Assembly: GCA_965644295.1 (NCBI GenBank)
Contig: CBFFRP010000280.1
Coordinates: 124,001 to 188,000, forward strand
DNA: 64,000 nucleotides
Source of the DNA: Paraphysomonas bandaiensis
Lineage: Eukaryota > Chrysophyceae
Direction of reading: 5' to 3'
Shown here piece after piece: positions 1 to 13,000 of this stretch. The translations under genes and the position numbers were made by a program. The notes under the pieces were generated by a model. That model had not been told where the DNA came from. It searched no databases and worked only from the letters and a program-made list of their open reading frames with translations. The number at the start of each line of letters is the position of its first letter. The first letter of the stretch is position 1.

Positions 1-489
1 AGCCTACAGGAAGCGCCTCACTTCCACGGATGATGAAGTCAGATTTGAAGCTGCAAGAAGATTTGTTGAGTGGGAACTAAATATTAGCAAGGCAACCTTC
101 CATTTAATTAATTTGTAGGTTATATGCTTACTGAATATCTGTAGGTTCATGTGTGTGAAGAACGAATAAAGAAAACTCTCTCTAACGCACGGTCTTTTGC
201 ACCTTTTGCTTTATTCGAATGCGTATTTTTTGAACAAAAGGGATATCTTACCTCTCCAACCCAGTTACTTGATAACTGCTCTCGCATAGCACACATTCCC
301 TGCACCATTGTGCATGGAAGACAGGATATCGTATGCCGTCCCACCTGCGCATGGCAATTGCACAAAAGGCTTCCGCTAAGTACTGTGGAATTTATTCCGA
401 ACGCAGGGCACAGCGACAGCGAACCTGGCACTGAAGCTGCTCTTGTTAAAGCAACCGATGCTATGAAAGCTCTTGCTCAACGACAATAG
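1..489 (+). CDS. Proline iminopeptidase-like alpha/beta hydrolase, 3' part
   Basis: This is the C-terminal part of a serine peptidase of the S33 family, which removes N-terminal proline from peptides in the cytosol. The 5' part lies off the left edge. The visible coding sequence reads in frame from base 2 to 91 and again from 145 to the stop at 487-489. The upstream exon carries the family segment RLTSTDDEVRFEAA; the downstream exon has RIAHIPCTIVHGRQD, which contains the catalytic Asp, and NAGHSDSEPG, which contains the catalytic His. The nucleophile Ser would be upstream of the window. Joining the exons in frame needs an intron at 92-144 (53 nt) that starts with GC rather than GT. The GT alternatives I tried either leave the frame or leave a 30-nt intron. 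The family call is secure; the exact intron is inferred. Confidence 0.8.
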
Positions 490-1661
490 AAAACTCAATT
501 AAAACTGATGCGAATGGTATATCAACGGAATGTCATATACCAACCTTTAAAATATAGATGAATAATTGTAAAGTATAATCAAATGATTTCACAAAGTGAT
601 TGGGGAATTAACAATCTAGTTGTAGCAATTGTTCAATTACGACATACTGAAAACCTCTTCAATGAGTTTTATAAGATTGCACTTAGTTAGAACACATTAC
701 TCGTAGACAATTTCTGTACTACTGTTAGTAACGGGGTATATGTGCGTAGTAGCATATAATTTTAGAAGTTACGACTATGAATAGTTATACGATTGCGAAG
801 AATGTGTTTGCGAATTTCGTTGAACTATAGCACAATTCTACAGTATCAACGATTGATTTAAGCTAATATCTCAGTGACACGGTAACTAAAGTCATTTCAG
901 TTTGTAGGTCCTACTCACTACTTAACATTGGATTCAACACATATTCGTTTGATATTCCAAGATTATGGCATATGATAGCGATGCATGGATGTAATATAAT
1001 TTATTTTTATTTAATTACCATTCAAATCGAAAAGTAGCCTCGATCGTGCTCTTGTCATGATAAAAGGGTTAGATACAGTCACATAAAAGTGGTCGGGCAT
1101 ATGTAAACTAGTTTACACTATGCCCCAGTGTTCTTTATGACATCAACCCATACTCCAAAGAGGTTTGCTATGGTCATGATGGCATCACCAGAAAAGATTA
1201 GAGTGACTCTCTGCAAATGAGGCCCCACCATCACTGCAAAGTAGAGATTCCTGTGCACGACTAAACACTATAACGCAGTTTCCCATCCATGCTTGATGAT
1301 TAGTTACAGACTGCATGAATATCTACAGATGATATGGAAGTATTGGTTGTCCTTGTATATGATTCCTAGCTACACGATCATAGATAGATACACTAGATAC
1401 ATGGGAATTTTAGAGGCAAAAATTAGTTTTATACAAAAAAACGGAATATTCAGTATAAATTCCCTGAAAGGGTGTGTTTTTAGTGGGTGTGTATTTCATG
1501 GTCAGTATTGGTGCACACATACAGCAGCAGGTACATGTACTGTACATATCCACATATCTGCTGTACATGTATGTGTATTATACCAGTGGGCTGTGGGCAC
1601 AGAGTGGTGCACAGCATAGAGCAACATCTATTAATAAATTTCACTACAAAGCATTCGAAAT
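490..1661. other. AT-rich intergenic region
   Basis: I see no supportable gene here. The last 150 bases hold a cluster of GTAC palindromes and CAGCAG listed separately as a possible promoter of the LYAR-like gene. Confidence 0.5.
1510..1578 (+). promoter_or_regulatory. GTAC-palindrome/CAGCAG cluster upstream of LYAR-like gene
   Basis: ACAGCAGCAG is followed at once by overlapping GTACATGTAC and TGTACA palindromes, and GCTGTACATG recurs about 30 bases later. The cluster ends about 85 bases before the start codon at 1662. Similar clusters precede other unrelated genes in the window, which is why I read it as promoter sequence; that is an inference. Confidence 0.4.
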
Positions 1662-2596
1662 ATGGTGTTCTTTGTTTGTGAAGGTTGCAATGAATCTTTG
1701 AAAAAGAATCAGGTTGACAAGCATGCCCAGAGATGCTCCTCATGCTACGCAGTGACTTGTGTGGACTGCAGCAAAACCTTTCACGGAGACGACTATGCTG
1801 CACATGTAACATGCATCTCTGAAGCAGAAAAGTATGAGAAGTCTGTTTACAAACCAAAGGTATTTTATATTATTGTAATGAGTGGTATTGAACTCAATGC
1901 TGACTACAGAAGGAGAAACTAAACCCTCAAGATCTTTGGGTCCAAGCACTTCAAAATGCTGCTAATAGCGCGCATACTGCACCTGAAAATATTAGACCTT
2001 ATATTTCTCATGTTGCCGAATCACCTAACGTGCCACGAAACAAGAATAAGTTCATAAATTTTGCAAGGAACAGTCTGAGGATCCATTCCACAGCTATACT
2101 TGAAAGTTTGTGGAGCTTTTTCGAGGGCTTTAAGAACCCACCGACCACAACACAACAAAAAAATTCCACTGATTCTACTAAGACGGATAACACGGTATCC
2201 TCAGAAAGCAAAGCCAGCAAAGAAGAAAAGGAAAGTAAGAAACCGGATGTTGAAGTGACAACACCGAAGACTGACGTTGAAGATGGAAAGAAAAAGAAAA
2301 AGTCTAAGAAGAATAAGTCAGCTGCTGTTGAAGCTGAAGCAGAAAATGCTGTCAATGCGAGTGATGTGTCCAAAAAGAAGAAAAAGAAAAAAACAGTGGA
2401 AGTTGGAGACAAAGATGCTGCTCCTGTAACCCCAGTATTAGATAGTGAAACACCAAAGAAAAAGTCAAAGAAACGTAAACAGAGCGAGGAAATTGAAGCG
2501 TCTAACTCACAGACTAACAATAGCGATACCAAGAACAGCGAATCTTTGGAACCTGCCAAGAAGAAAAAGAAGAGCAAGAAGAAGTTAGAGAAATAA
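1662..2596 (+). CDS. LYAR: LYAR-like zinc-finger nucleolar protein
   Basis: Two exons, 1662-1859 and 1910-2596, are separated by a 50-nt GT-AG intron; the frame is kept (codon phase 0) and the product is about 294 residues. Residues 1-55 hold the LYAR-type zinc fingers (VCEGCNESLKKNQVDKH, then CSSCYAVTCVDCSKTFHG). The second exon continues with the conserved LYAR segment ending NVPRNKNKFINFARNSLR. The C-terminal half is a low-complexity Lys/Glu/Ser tail with repeated KKKKK blocks, as in animal and fungal LYAR proteins. Family members are nucleolar and take part in ribosome biogenesis and RNA binding. The tail is strongly basic, which fits nucleolar retention. The zinc-finger and linker match makes me confident of the family, and the intron is supported by the way the conserved segment resumes exactly at 1910. 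Confidence 0.88.
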
Positions 2597-2976
2597 TTCT
2601 AGAGAAAGGATAGCCTGTAGATTGCAGTTGTAATGTTGTAATAACAATGGAAGCATTGTTTGAGATTATCGTGTTGGCTAAATTAAATGGACTAGCATAG
2701 TCTTTACTATAGTGCTCTGTTTTCAAATATTGCAGGTGATTGAAAGTGTTAGTTATTGACGTACCGTCACCTCGTCACGTTCTTGTCATGTAAGTTACAG
2801 CAGTAGCAGTACGATTTACGATTACCGATTACAGGTACTACATATCTACATGTCCGAAACAAGCCTTCAATCGCGAATAATGTCACTCTTTGACTCTATG
2901 ACACTTTGGTTGTTTTTCGTCTGCCCTACACGATACACACTTCTCAATATTGTTTGTTATATGTTATAGGTATAGA

Positions 2977-3141
2977 GCATGTCATCATAGATAATATAGA
3001 GAAAAAATACTGGACAGTTGACATTAACGTGGAATATATTAAGTGCTTTAGAAACAACAGTATTCCCTATAAACTAGCTATACACTGTCGAATCGCCAAC
3101 ACCTTCTCTTCGTTACGCATAACAGAATTATATAAGATTAT
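2977..3141. repeat. 165-bp direct repeat, copy 1
   Basis: Nearly identical to 3224-3388 at an offset of exactly 247 bases, with only a few substitutions. It has no coding sequence I can support and appears to be a duplicate of the 3' flank of the NAC-alpha gene. Confidence 0.85.
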
Positions 3142-3223
3142 AACTGTAATACGTAATACATACCGCTACATGAATATATCAATCCATGTGTTTGTGTAAG
3201 TTGTTTGGTGTAAACTTTCGTGT

Positions 3224-3388
3224 GCATGTCATCATAGATAATATAGAGAAAAAATACTGGACAGTTGACATTAACGTGGAATAGATTAAGTGCTTTAGAA
3301 ACAACAGTATTCCCTATAAACTAGCTATACACTGCCGAATCGCCAACACCTTCTCTTCGTTACGCATAACAGAACTATATAAGATTAT
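3224..3388. repeat. 165-bp direct repeat, copy 2, reaching the NAC-alpha stop codon
   Basis: Second copy of the 165-bp repeat. Its right end includes the stop codon of the minus-strand NAC-alpha gene (bases 3385-3387), so this copy is the native 3' UTR and the copy at 2977-3141 is likely the duplicate. Confidence 0.85.
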
Positions 3389-4044
3389 GACATGGTCAGT
3401 TCCATGATAGCATTGACAATATCGCTGTCATTGTTCTTGAGAGCCGTAATAGCTTTACTACGGGAGCATCCGATCTGTGCAATGACGAGGTCAATGTCCT
3501 TGGGGTCGACACCCTCCTCACTGACTTCTCCCTCCTCTTCAGCAGCTTCAGCGACAGGAGCGGCAGCGGGTGCGGCAGCCTCAGGAGCCTTGAACTGCTC
3601 CGCAGCCCTGGCATTAGCAGCGGCAGAAAGGTCCTCAACCTTGGCCTCTCCAAAGATAACATAAGTCTCGCTAGTGGGGGACTTGAACACATCCGGCTGA
3701 GCGATGACAAAGAGGATAGTCTTAGACTTCTTGATGGTAACTCTCTGGATGCCAGGGACAGGGCGGAGGCCGAGCTTCTGCATGGCCTTTCTGGACTTCT
3801 TCTCCCCACGGGAGTGCTTCACACCAGCATCACCCTTTACATAGCATACTGTCAAGGCACGCCCACCACATTCTGTCACCTTACCTCAGCACCGGCGTTG
3901 TCACCAGTCTCAGCACCAACCAAATTCGGCACCTCGTCATCGGAGTCATCCTGCAGCCAGAATTATTTGACATATACACGCCATAGAACGTATGCTTACC
4001 GAGCCAACCTCCTCAACTCTAGGATCGTTTTCAAATTCGGTCAT
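3385..4044 (-). CDS. NACA: Nascent polypeptide-associated complex subunit alpha
   Basis: NAC-alpha pairs with NAC-beta (BTF3) at the ribosome exit tunnel, shields nascent chains and limits mistargeting to the ER. Three exons read on the minus strand: 4044-4000, 3950-3885 and 3834-3385, all joined at phase 0 through two short GT-AG introns of about 50 nt, giving about 186 residues. The first two exons give an acidic N-terminus with the family signature [11 protein letters not shown]. The third carries the NAC domain ([46 protein letters not shown]), then an Ala/Pro/Glu linker and a C-terminal UBA domain that ends [16 protein letters not shown]. The start is chosen because it gives the expected short acidic leader. 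Length and domain order match the family. Confidence 0.95.
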
Positions 4045-4659
4045 TATTTATATCTAAACAAGATGCAGTGCAAATGTGAGATATCTGAAATGAATAACAA
4101 TCTATAGATTTATACCAGGAAGACTTTAGTCACACTGCCTCTATTCCACGCTGTGATATGGTAAATTAAGTGTATGTAGTAGCATGTTACTTCCATCCAA
4201 TTTCAGCCCTCATCTATGCCTGTATTCTCTGCAACTCACACACACCACAGTGCCACATATATTGTATCTTTAAAAGACATTTTCAGTTTGTTGAATGGAG
4301 GTGAAGATGAATTAATACGTTACGGTATTCCGGTATTCTTGTCTTGCTGAGTTTGATTGTGTTGTAGCTACCGTATTAAATACCTGATTTTAAGGAAATT
4401 AAAACTACCTGATTGTGATAAAAAGTCTTAAATTTGAAATATGCCCTCCAGAATTCCCCAATTTTCTCGTAATATTTACCCTGTGGGTGTGAATATGCTA
4501 TTTACAAAGTACGATAGTTGTGTATCTACAGGACGGATCCATACAGCAGCAGGCAGATGTAGATGTAGATGGAGTGGGTGGGATCGTATATATACAGAGT
4601 AGAGTGACAGCCAGTTAGTTGCTGTAATGGAATGAAATCTCAAAGTTGCCGTCCCTAAC
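4045..4659. other. Intergenic region between divergent NAC-alpha and channel genes
   Basis: About 600 bases between two divergent genes. I see no gene. A CAGCAG followed by repeated GATGTA units near 4540-4575 lies about 100 bases before the channel start codon and may belong to its promoter. Confidence 0.4.
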
Positions 4660-6155
4660 ATGACATCATCTATGTTCCATCTCATTCTACTGTCACTATT
4701 AGTGCGATACAGTGTAGCGTATACACTCCTCATGAACTGTACGAGTGAAGGCCTCACAGGCACTAACTGCATAAACTATATGCGTAACTACCTTCAAACA
4801 TATGTATTCGATAACCGCACATATAACCCACAGTCTCTACCAGTTGTTAACCCATACTGGCATGAGATGCCCCCTCCTCCAGGAACTGATACAGATCATG
4901 TATCTGTTGACTGTACTGTGACTTTCAATCACCTCATATCTGTAGATATTGTAGAGGGAACGATGTCGGCGTCTGTCTTTTTAGACATGTACTGGACAGA
5001 CGATCTAATTAGTTGGGATTCCAAATGGACAGATGGTGTAGATTTCATGGATATTAGTTCACATCTGCTGTGGATGCCTGATGTACAACTTTATAACGTT
5101 GTAGGATCATTCAGTAACCAAATGGCAAAGCCTGCAGTCTTTCTTTCCAGTAATGGAAATGTTTGGTGGTCAGGGAAAGGAATGATTACATTCGCTTGTA
5201 GTTATGATACTACCGATTTCCCCTTTGACCAGCAAAGATGTTCTGCTCGATTTGCATCGTGGATATATGCTGAGTATCAGATGGATATAAGGAATGTTAC
5301 TGTTACAGTGGATGACGACTTTAAGATATTAGCTTGGGATGTCAGTGAGGTTACTGGAAATAGAGAAGTGTCTAGACAGTGGGATGTGTATGACTTTTCG
5401 TTTGCGGTATACACCATCACTATCGACCGTTATGGAACGCATTACGTCTACACCGCGATTCTTCCTTCCCTCGTGGTAACTTATATTACATTATTGGCGT
5501 TGTGGATCAATGAGGTGACTAGTCGCTTGGCTTTAGCAGTAACGGGTCTACTTACTATAATTGCCGTACAGGTATGGCTAGAACTGTATGTTGGTATGTC
5601 GGATCTCATCTGATATTGCAGTGGACAATATCCGATGAACTACCAGTTTCGGGAAGTACAACTTGGTTGGGGCGTTTCTCAAACCTATGTATGGTATTTG
5701 TTGCTCTTGTGTGCGCAGAATGTTATGTAGCTGGGTACATGGTTACCAAGAAACAAGAGAGAAATGTGCCAAAATGGGTGCGATGTTTAATTCAATTGAG
5801 TGTGTTGCACCGAGTTTTTCTATTTGGCACAAGACCCCAAAACGAAAATGTAGAAGGAATAAATAGTTCCAATATAGAGATACCGAACCTACGAACCAAT
5901 TCTTCACGAGATGCAGCGCCGAAGGAAGGTGAGGAACCGTCGCCTCTGCACAACAATGAGAAAACCGACACGAGTTCCGATAGTTATACCCTTCCGCTAA
6001 GTGCTCATAGCTCTTTTAGTCCACCAACGATAGATGAAAACACTATCACTTGGGAGAGAGGTAGAAGAGCTCTTGATCGAATTTGTCGCATTGTGTTTCC
6101 TGTGACATACACAATTACTCTATTTTCCCTTTTTGCGGAATTGTTTTTCAATTAG
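4660..6155 (+). CDS. Cys-loop pentameric ligand-gated ion channel subunit
   Basis: Two exons, 4660-5571 and 5622-6155, join at phase 0 through a 50-nt GT-AG intron to give about 481 residues. Residues 1-21 look like a signal peptide. The extracellular domain has the family motifs WMPDVQLYN (138-146) and a Cys-loop with Cys180 and Cys194 exactly 13 residues apart, containing TDFPFDQQRC. Transmembrane helices follow: M1 about 262-283, M2 about 286-304, M3 about 322-345, then a long Ser/Thr-rich cytoplasmic loop and M4 at the very C-terminus. The intron falls just after M2. The M1-M2 linker reads LWINEVTSRLAL and lacks the Pro-Ala-Arg motif typical of anion-selective animal subunits, so cation selectivity is more likely, but that is inference. 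I see no adjacent Cys pair typical of nicotinic alpha subunits. The ligand is unknown. Confidence 0.92.
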
Positions 6156-7041
6156 TAGATGTTGTATCAAGTTTTTTTTAATGCAATGCTAGCGTGTAGT
6201 AAAGATTAAATCGATGCTGTTACTTACAAGCACTCGTAAAATATAAATGGCATTTGTATTTTCTCCAGCAGTTTATGTAGTGAAGTCATTTGTGAGGTGT
6301 TTTATTCTTTACTGACTTCATAGAAACAACCTCAGGGTGGTCACCATAGCAATGTAAAATTCATTTTTTCGACAATTCATATCGAGCCATGTAGCTATAT
6401 ATCTATGTATGCAATATACACTGCAGCTACTTTATTCACTTTCCACACCTAGTTTCTAGTGTTCTTATAAATATCAATTCACTGTTTTAAATCTAGAATT
6501 GCCATGGTAGTTAATAACGATGAAAGGAATTGTCTTCTAAATCAACTGGGAACTGGGAGTTATATGTGTGCATCATTAACATAATCAGAACTAAATTTCA
6601 AACATGCGCTAAACACCAAAAATATGGAATTTAACTAAATCCAATAGGCTACAGACTAAGCATAAATAGAGTTCCCGTATCTGGAACTTTGTTGAGAGCT
6701 TGCGGCAGTAGGTTGTTCAGGATGAAAAATGTTAGCAGTACAATTCAGCAACTTAGGACATCGCATTTACTCACCACAACTTGTAATTTGTTATTTTTTA
6801 AGACATTGAGCTCATCTAAGGAAATGAATGAAGCATACATATGGTAGAGTCTACCTGCATGGTACAGAGACGATAACACAGAGTTGACGTCATTGCTACG
6901 AGTAAAAATTCAAAATTCAACGACAAAATAAGAACTAACTCCTATCACTACCAGAAAAATTGGTTAAGTTCAATTTTAATCTACGGTACTTAAACTACAT
7001 ACAAATCACTATACACTATACTCCATCCTAATGATGACTAA
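6156..7041. other. Convergent 3' intergenic region
   Basis: AT-rich sequence between two convergently transcribed genes. I see no supportable gene or RNA. Confidence 0.5.
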
Positions 7042-10000
7042 TTATGATAGTAAGAGAGCGCACAATAACGGAACTTTCTCAAATATACGACCTGCGGATA
7101 TAGCTCCAATAGAGTGCTTCACGGCCATCGCAACCACTTCGGCACCCTGAACAAAACTTTGTTCACAGTCAGTTGCCGAATCACAACCCAGTAGATCACA
7201 CAACTCTGACTGTGAATCTATCAAGCAATTTTGTAGAATTTCCGCAATAGAATTCACAACTTGACTCTCAACTTCGTTACCCTTATCTACTAGCAAATCA
7301 AGGGTCCTCCACTGATGCTCCAATAATAGCAACCATAACAAAGATATTGATCGGGTTAAGTGACGTAAATGGCTCTCAATTCCTTGTGACACGACCGCAA
7401 GCGCTAAATCACTGCCAAGGTTTTGTACAGAATTCTCTACTTCCAAAATCACAAATGCATGGACTAGACGCCGCAGCATAGTGGAGACTAGATCAATCCA
7501 GCACACCAAAGCGGTATCCGACTCAGCGCCAGCTACTTTCGCAAGACATATTTCTCTATTATCAAATGATAATTTCTGATTGTGTACAACATCTTGCGCT
7601 CTGTCTATTGTGACCAGACTCAAACTACATTTCATCAAAGCCTCCACAGTATCCAAAGCTCCTTTAAAATAACAATACTGAGTGCACACTTTCGCGGTAT
7701 GATATGCACCCAAAGCGTGTAAGCATTCATCACTCAATACTTCAGCAACTATCTGCATAACGTAGCAGTAATTACCGACACTCAGTGTCTCAGACGTTGC
7801 TCGTTTCTCTACTCGCCCCTCGTCAGGTGCAGTGTCATTGCCACTACTTTCTGATAGTCTGTTGCTATCTATGACGCCATCCTCATCATTTCCACTCTCG
7901 GGCGTAGCTGTATCAATTAAACCAGAATAAACTGACCGAGAATCGATAATAGATACATCAGAATCCAGAGTGGTTCGAGTTCCCGAAGAACCACTCTCAA
8001 TAGAAGACATACGGCTTAACGTTGTAACCATGTAGTTTGAATACAGGTGAAGAGAAACCTCTAAAAGTGCATGAACTGTTGCGCTGGAAGCAGGAATATG
8101 AGAGTCGAATACGATGCCAGCATAGTATACGACCAAGTGAAATTTGGATATGGTACTTAGCGACGACAGATAGCGTTCAGTGCTCTGAATTTCATCCATA
8201 GAAATGCATTGACTTCCACCACTCACGTCCAATATTGCGGTTCGAATGTTCCACGGCTGTATATACGGGAACAAGTTGCAGCATAAAGTAACACATTGAA
8301 ATTCACTGGCACGGCAAATAGCAGTAAGGTTTGCAAGAAAAACGTTCAGGACATTAGGAATTTTGTTCTCCAATACAAAGCTTTGAAAGAGCAGCGAAGC
8401 ATCAGCACTAACAGGCGTATTTTTATTAGACACAGATGAACCACCTTCAACAGCGGAAGACAAAAACGGATTCCGACATCTGAGAACGGCGGGGGCCCTA
8501 CAAGCCAGATCAGTACACTTTGACAGAGGCCCGGAAAATTGGCGAACGCAACATACAATGGCATACACATCAAGGTCAACGTAATTAGCATAAGACTCGA
8601 AAAAGGTGGACACATCAGTGATATCCCACTGGGTTATTGAGCATGATGACAACTGCTGTGCAGGAACAGATATATCGATCGAAAACTGCTTGAATGTATT
8701 TGGAAGGACGTAAAAGTGGCCGCAAAGTCCTGCCTTTATATTACGCCGGCCATTGCATTTTACAATATATGGTAGCACTGTGTGTATGAGAAAGAATACA
8801 GTCACTAGACATGTGACACAGGTTGTGTGCAGTCGAAAAGCATTATCTCCGCTCGAAGCATCAGAACTGAGATGCTTGGTATTGAGCCTGGCTACTCCTT
8901 GTAACTTTTCCCGATTTGCTGGTGATGCTGGAAGCAGCGGTGTGAACGACGTCATCCACACTTTTAACAGCTCGTCTACACCGCTTATAGGATCAATAGT
9001 AGGACATTCAACAAATGATTCTTGTACTAATTTAAATACAATTGCTGTGTACTCTACCTCTGGTAGGTATGAAGCGATAGAAGAATACCCATCTTTGGGT
9101 GATTTAATACCGGCTGGAGATGTCGTCTTGCAGTGCTTGGTACGTAACGACGAAGGTACCGGTGATAAAGACTGTGACTTTCTGTTCATCATTGTCACTC
9201 GAATAGCTTTAGACAGACCTCGAACCTTCCAGTCTCGGTCTGATATCATAAGAACGTCGTTTTCACTGTCATTAGATTTTTTTTGTTCGGACCCGCGAAA
9301 ATTGGCTAGTTTTCGAGTGTTTTCACTTCGTTGTGGTGGCGTACTGATTATATCTAACTTCGACTTCGATGAAACGTCCAATTCGAACTGTACAGTGTCG
9401 GACAAATCATATATTCTGTCCTCACCGTGTGACGAAGGGTCGCTCATTTCCTCATCTTCACTGTTTAAATCATTATCAGGCGGTAAACTCTTGTCGTTAT
9501 TTAACAAATTCAGCCACCTATGCCAACTCAATGACCCTCGGCTCCGCATAAGCGACGAATTTACTGAACTACGAAGTTTCGACTTCAATGTTTTTGATTC
9601 GATTGCATACATATTGAGGACACACCCATCAGTAAAGTCCTCTAGGTAACCAATGCACCGAGAGTGCTGCCTGTTGCCGTGTAAAGCAGCCACAAAAGAA
9701 TCTTTCTGGAGAATAGCCTCCTCTGCCCGTGATTCGCCCATAAGTATTCGAGCCATAAGTTTCTTGTATCTACAATGCGGAGCACCATAGAGATTCCACA
9801 CTTCCTCAGCCACTACTTCCACATTCTTATCCGCATCCACTGGGGCGGTCACACAGTTGCCGACGCAGCACCGTGGGTACATGTGTCTTCACAAGGCAGC
9901 AACATATTATTCGAATTGTACATAAATATTAGAAATTACCTCTGTTTTATACATTCCACTATAACCTCAGGTTCACTCAACAAGAGTCTCGTCCCTCCGA

Positions 10001-13000
10001 CTGATGTTCGCCATGCATAGTTGTCGATATTTCCACTGAGAAGAGCTGAAGCAATATCTAGCATTCCAAACTCGTCGTTTGCGAATTGTAAGTGCTTCGA
10101 TTCCTCATCCATACGCTTGAGAACGTTACTCGTCATTCCAGTCGCAAATAAATCGAACAACGGATTGTTCTTACTGTCCCCATCTTCGGACCCACTACCA
10201 CCATCTTCTTCATCGCATTCCAGCAAGTCATCATCGTTGACTGAATTTCGCCTGCTTCCTACGGTACCACCACTGTCCCGCCATATATGGTCAACTGACA
10301 TAACAAGTGGAGAAGCGCGAATAGGACCACATATAGCATCTCCATACTGAAATGTAAGGACAACATCCTGAAAAAAGGGAAATAAGAAAAAGTAAAATAC
10401 CAGTGGGTCAACCAACCTCGTCACACGGGCGCAGAAAACTCTTCAATATCTCTAGCGCTTCATCTGAAGTCATTCCGATTATTTTGTGTCCATTTATCGC
10501 TATCAACACGTCTCCAATTTCTATCATCCCGCATTGCTTAGCAGGATTCGGGACACCGTAAGGCATTCTGTTAAATGCTTGCACGACGAGACAGTGGTTT
10601 CGTTCTATGCGGAGATTCAACCCGAGTCCATTCTCTCCACACGAAAGAGTGACGCTATAAGTGTTTCGTTCTGGAATGATATCTGGCGTGTCTTCGAGTT
10701 CTGGAGACATCTCAATTATCACAGCCGTTCTTCGGTGTTGCTGCTCCGAAACTGGGCACACTCTCCGAGATCTAATTCTGTTTCGGATTTGACTTAAATC
10801 AGTACCTTCCTCGGCGTCAAGCCATTTATCTGCCCACACTCCATCGGTATTGCGTAGCCATTCTGGGTCTGCATAATCCACATCATCCTCCAACATAACA
10901 TCGCCCTCCTCACAGTCAGATACAGGGCCCCCGTCACACGTTGAGGATAACACGGCCGGAAATGACTCACTATTACTCCTGCACCTTTCTTGTACTATAT
11001 CACCTGCACTACTAATTACATCACTATTCATTCTACTATCACTGGCTGTGGTATCACTACTCCCAACAGGTACTAACTTTGACATATGCAAGTCCGCTTC
11101 CACACCCACAATCTCACCCACTAGGACATCGCTTCTTCCTTTCTCCTCATGAAATCCCGACTCGCTGCCACTTGGCTCTGGGTCACGCGACCCCATGTCA
11201 ACCAGGCATGAGTCACTTCCAAACTGCCGACGGAACAGTCCTGGGGAAGGGGAGCTGACGCTCAGACTTCGCGACCTCACACGGGACGGAATAATCGATG
11301 GGTGTGATTTTTCAAACTCAGACATCATATCTTCTGTTTGATTTATCAAAATAGACACTGTTGCCAGTACTTCAGCGACAGAGGTCTCATTATCTTTGCT
11401 ACTTTGAAATGATCGAGTTCGGCTCAATAATCTGCTGCGAGTCAACTCGTCGTCATCACCAAACACCTTGTTCGGTTGCACCAGTCTCGCACTTTCATCA
11501 TAGCATTGGCGGTCGATAGTATTAAGCAAAATAGCCGACATACTGAGCATATGTTCAGCATCCACCAGAGCCCGTTCATTTTCTCTGATCACCACCTTAA
11601 TTTCGTTGTCATTGTTTTCCGCTTCTGATACATTTGTGCCGCAATGATAACCGCCCCCGCCGACGGCAGCCAAACTTTCTTCTAGTTTCTTCCTTGCTCT
11701 ATCTCCACATCTCGCATCTGATAAGGCTTCCGTCAAGTCCAAAAGACGAAGGAAGTCGTTGTAAAACTGTCGCTTCGATAGCTCCTCGATATCAAAATGA
11801 TCACTAACAAAGATTAACTTATCTACGTCAGAAAGCATGCTCTTGGTTGTGCATACACCATTCATGTCGTGGGGCGCAAAAGATACAATTACATCATCCA
11901 CGTCAAGGTGTTCAGGATTGCTGAATTTTCGAACAGGAGATGTAGGTGCATGCAACACCGGGCTATCTTTATCCATCATTGGAGTGTTCAGGTCAAGACT
12001 AAGGTGCTCTAATTCTGTATCAGTTTCGAGTAAACAACTTTGAAGACTGCTTTCAATCTTATCTATGCGCTGACCCGCAGGGATGTGTTTCAAGGTGTCA
12101 CGTCGAAGCTCATTTCGTTTCTTCCTGCTACTTCGCCATTTTTGCTGCAATATACGAACACTAGACACTAAATTACAGTCAAATATTCGAAAAGGAAGAG
12201 AGAGAGCCATTGCGTTTAACAAAGTTAAGTGGTCTACCATTAGGCCACTCTGACCATGCAAAACCAGCACAGACTGCTTGTATACAGCCACAGCATGAAC
12301 ACTGTGAAATATAGGTAATATTTGATAAGTGTAAGATTCCGTATCAATAACTCCTATTCGTGCATCAGACGTCAGCCCAAGAAGTCCCAGGACAGATCCG
12401 TCGCCAGCACGCAATGGATAGAGACGGCTAAAGGAAGGTGGTACCTTGGAGTTCCCGCAAGCTGAACAGAGCGTGTGTGAGTACGACTTATTCTCCTGCA
12501 AATTACACTGAACTACTTTGCCACCATGCAACGAAAGAAGAATATAATATGGGTTAGGAATAGAGGGCATCGTATCACTAATAGGCAAACGTAATGTAGA
12601 AGGGTAAGTGGCAATAAAGCAGCCATGAATGATATTAGAAGAACCACCTTCAGGGGACGTACGGTCTAAAAAGCCATTTATATTCAGCACTTTCGCTTGA
12701 TTAGACCCCGACCGCATTATACGAAACTGTAATATGCGGTTATCTTGGCAACATACGAGAAGAATGTCTCCAAAAATTTTACTTGCCACACTAAAATGGT
12801 AAGTTATCGTTCCTATTCCACCACCGCAATCACCAACGAATGCTGTACTTGAGCCACCAAACAGCGACGCAGCAAACGCTAATACATCCAACGAAGCTCC
12901 AACAGATAGATTTAATTCTACTAGACGACCCTTTGCACAACCAGAAAACAATTTGCGGGAATCTACGGACCAGCACAGAGCTGTGACAGGGAAGCCTCTG

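Noticed and set aside
1293-1660. Overlapping short frames upstream of the LYAR-like gene
   Set aside because: They lie in GTAC/CA-rich promoter-like sequence and have no domain.
2008-2577. A 189-codon minus-strand Phe/Ser-rich frame
   Set aside because: It mirrors the Lys/Glu-rich tail of the LYAR-like gene on the other strand.
8753-9649. A 298-codon plus-strand frame
   Set aside because: It is opposite the third exon of the HPS5/TECPR2-like gene, which has consistent splicing and domains; the frame has no family signature.
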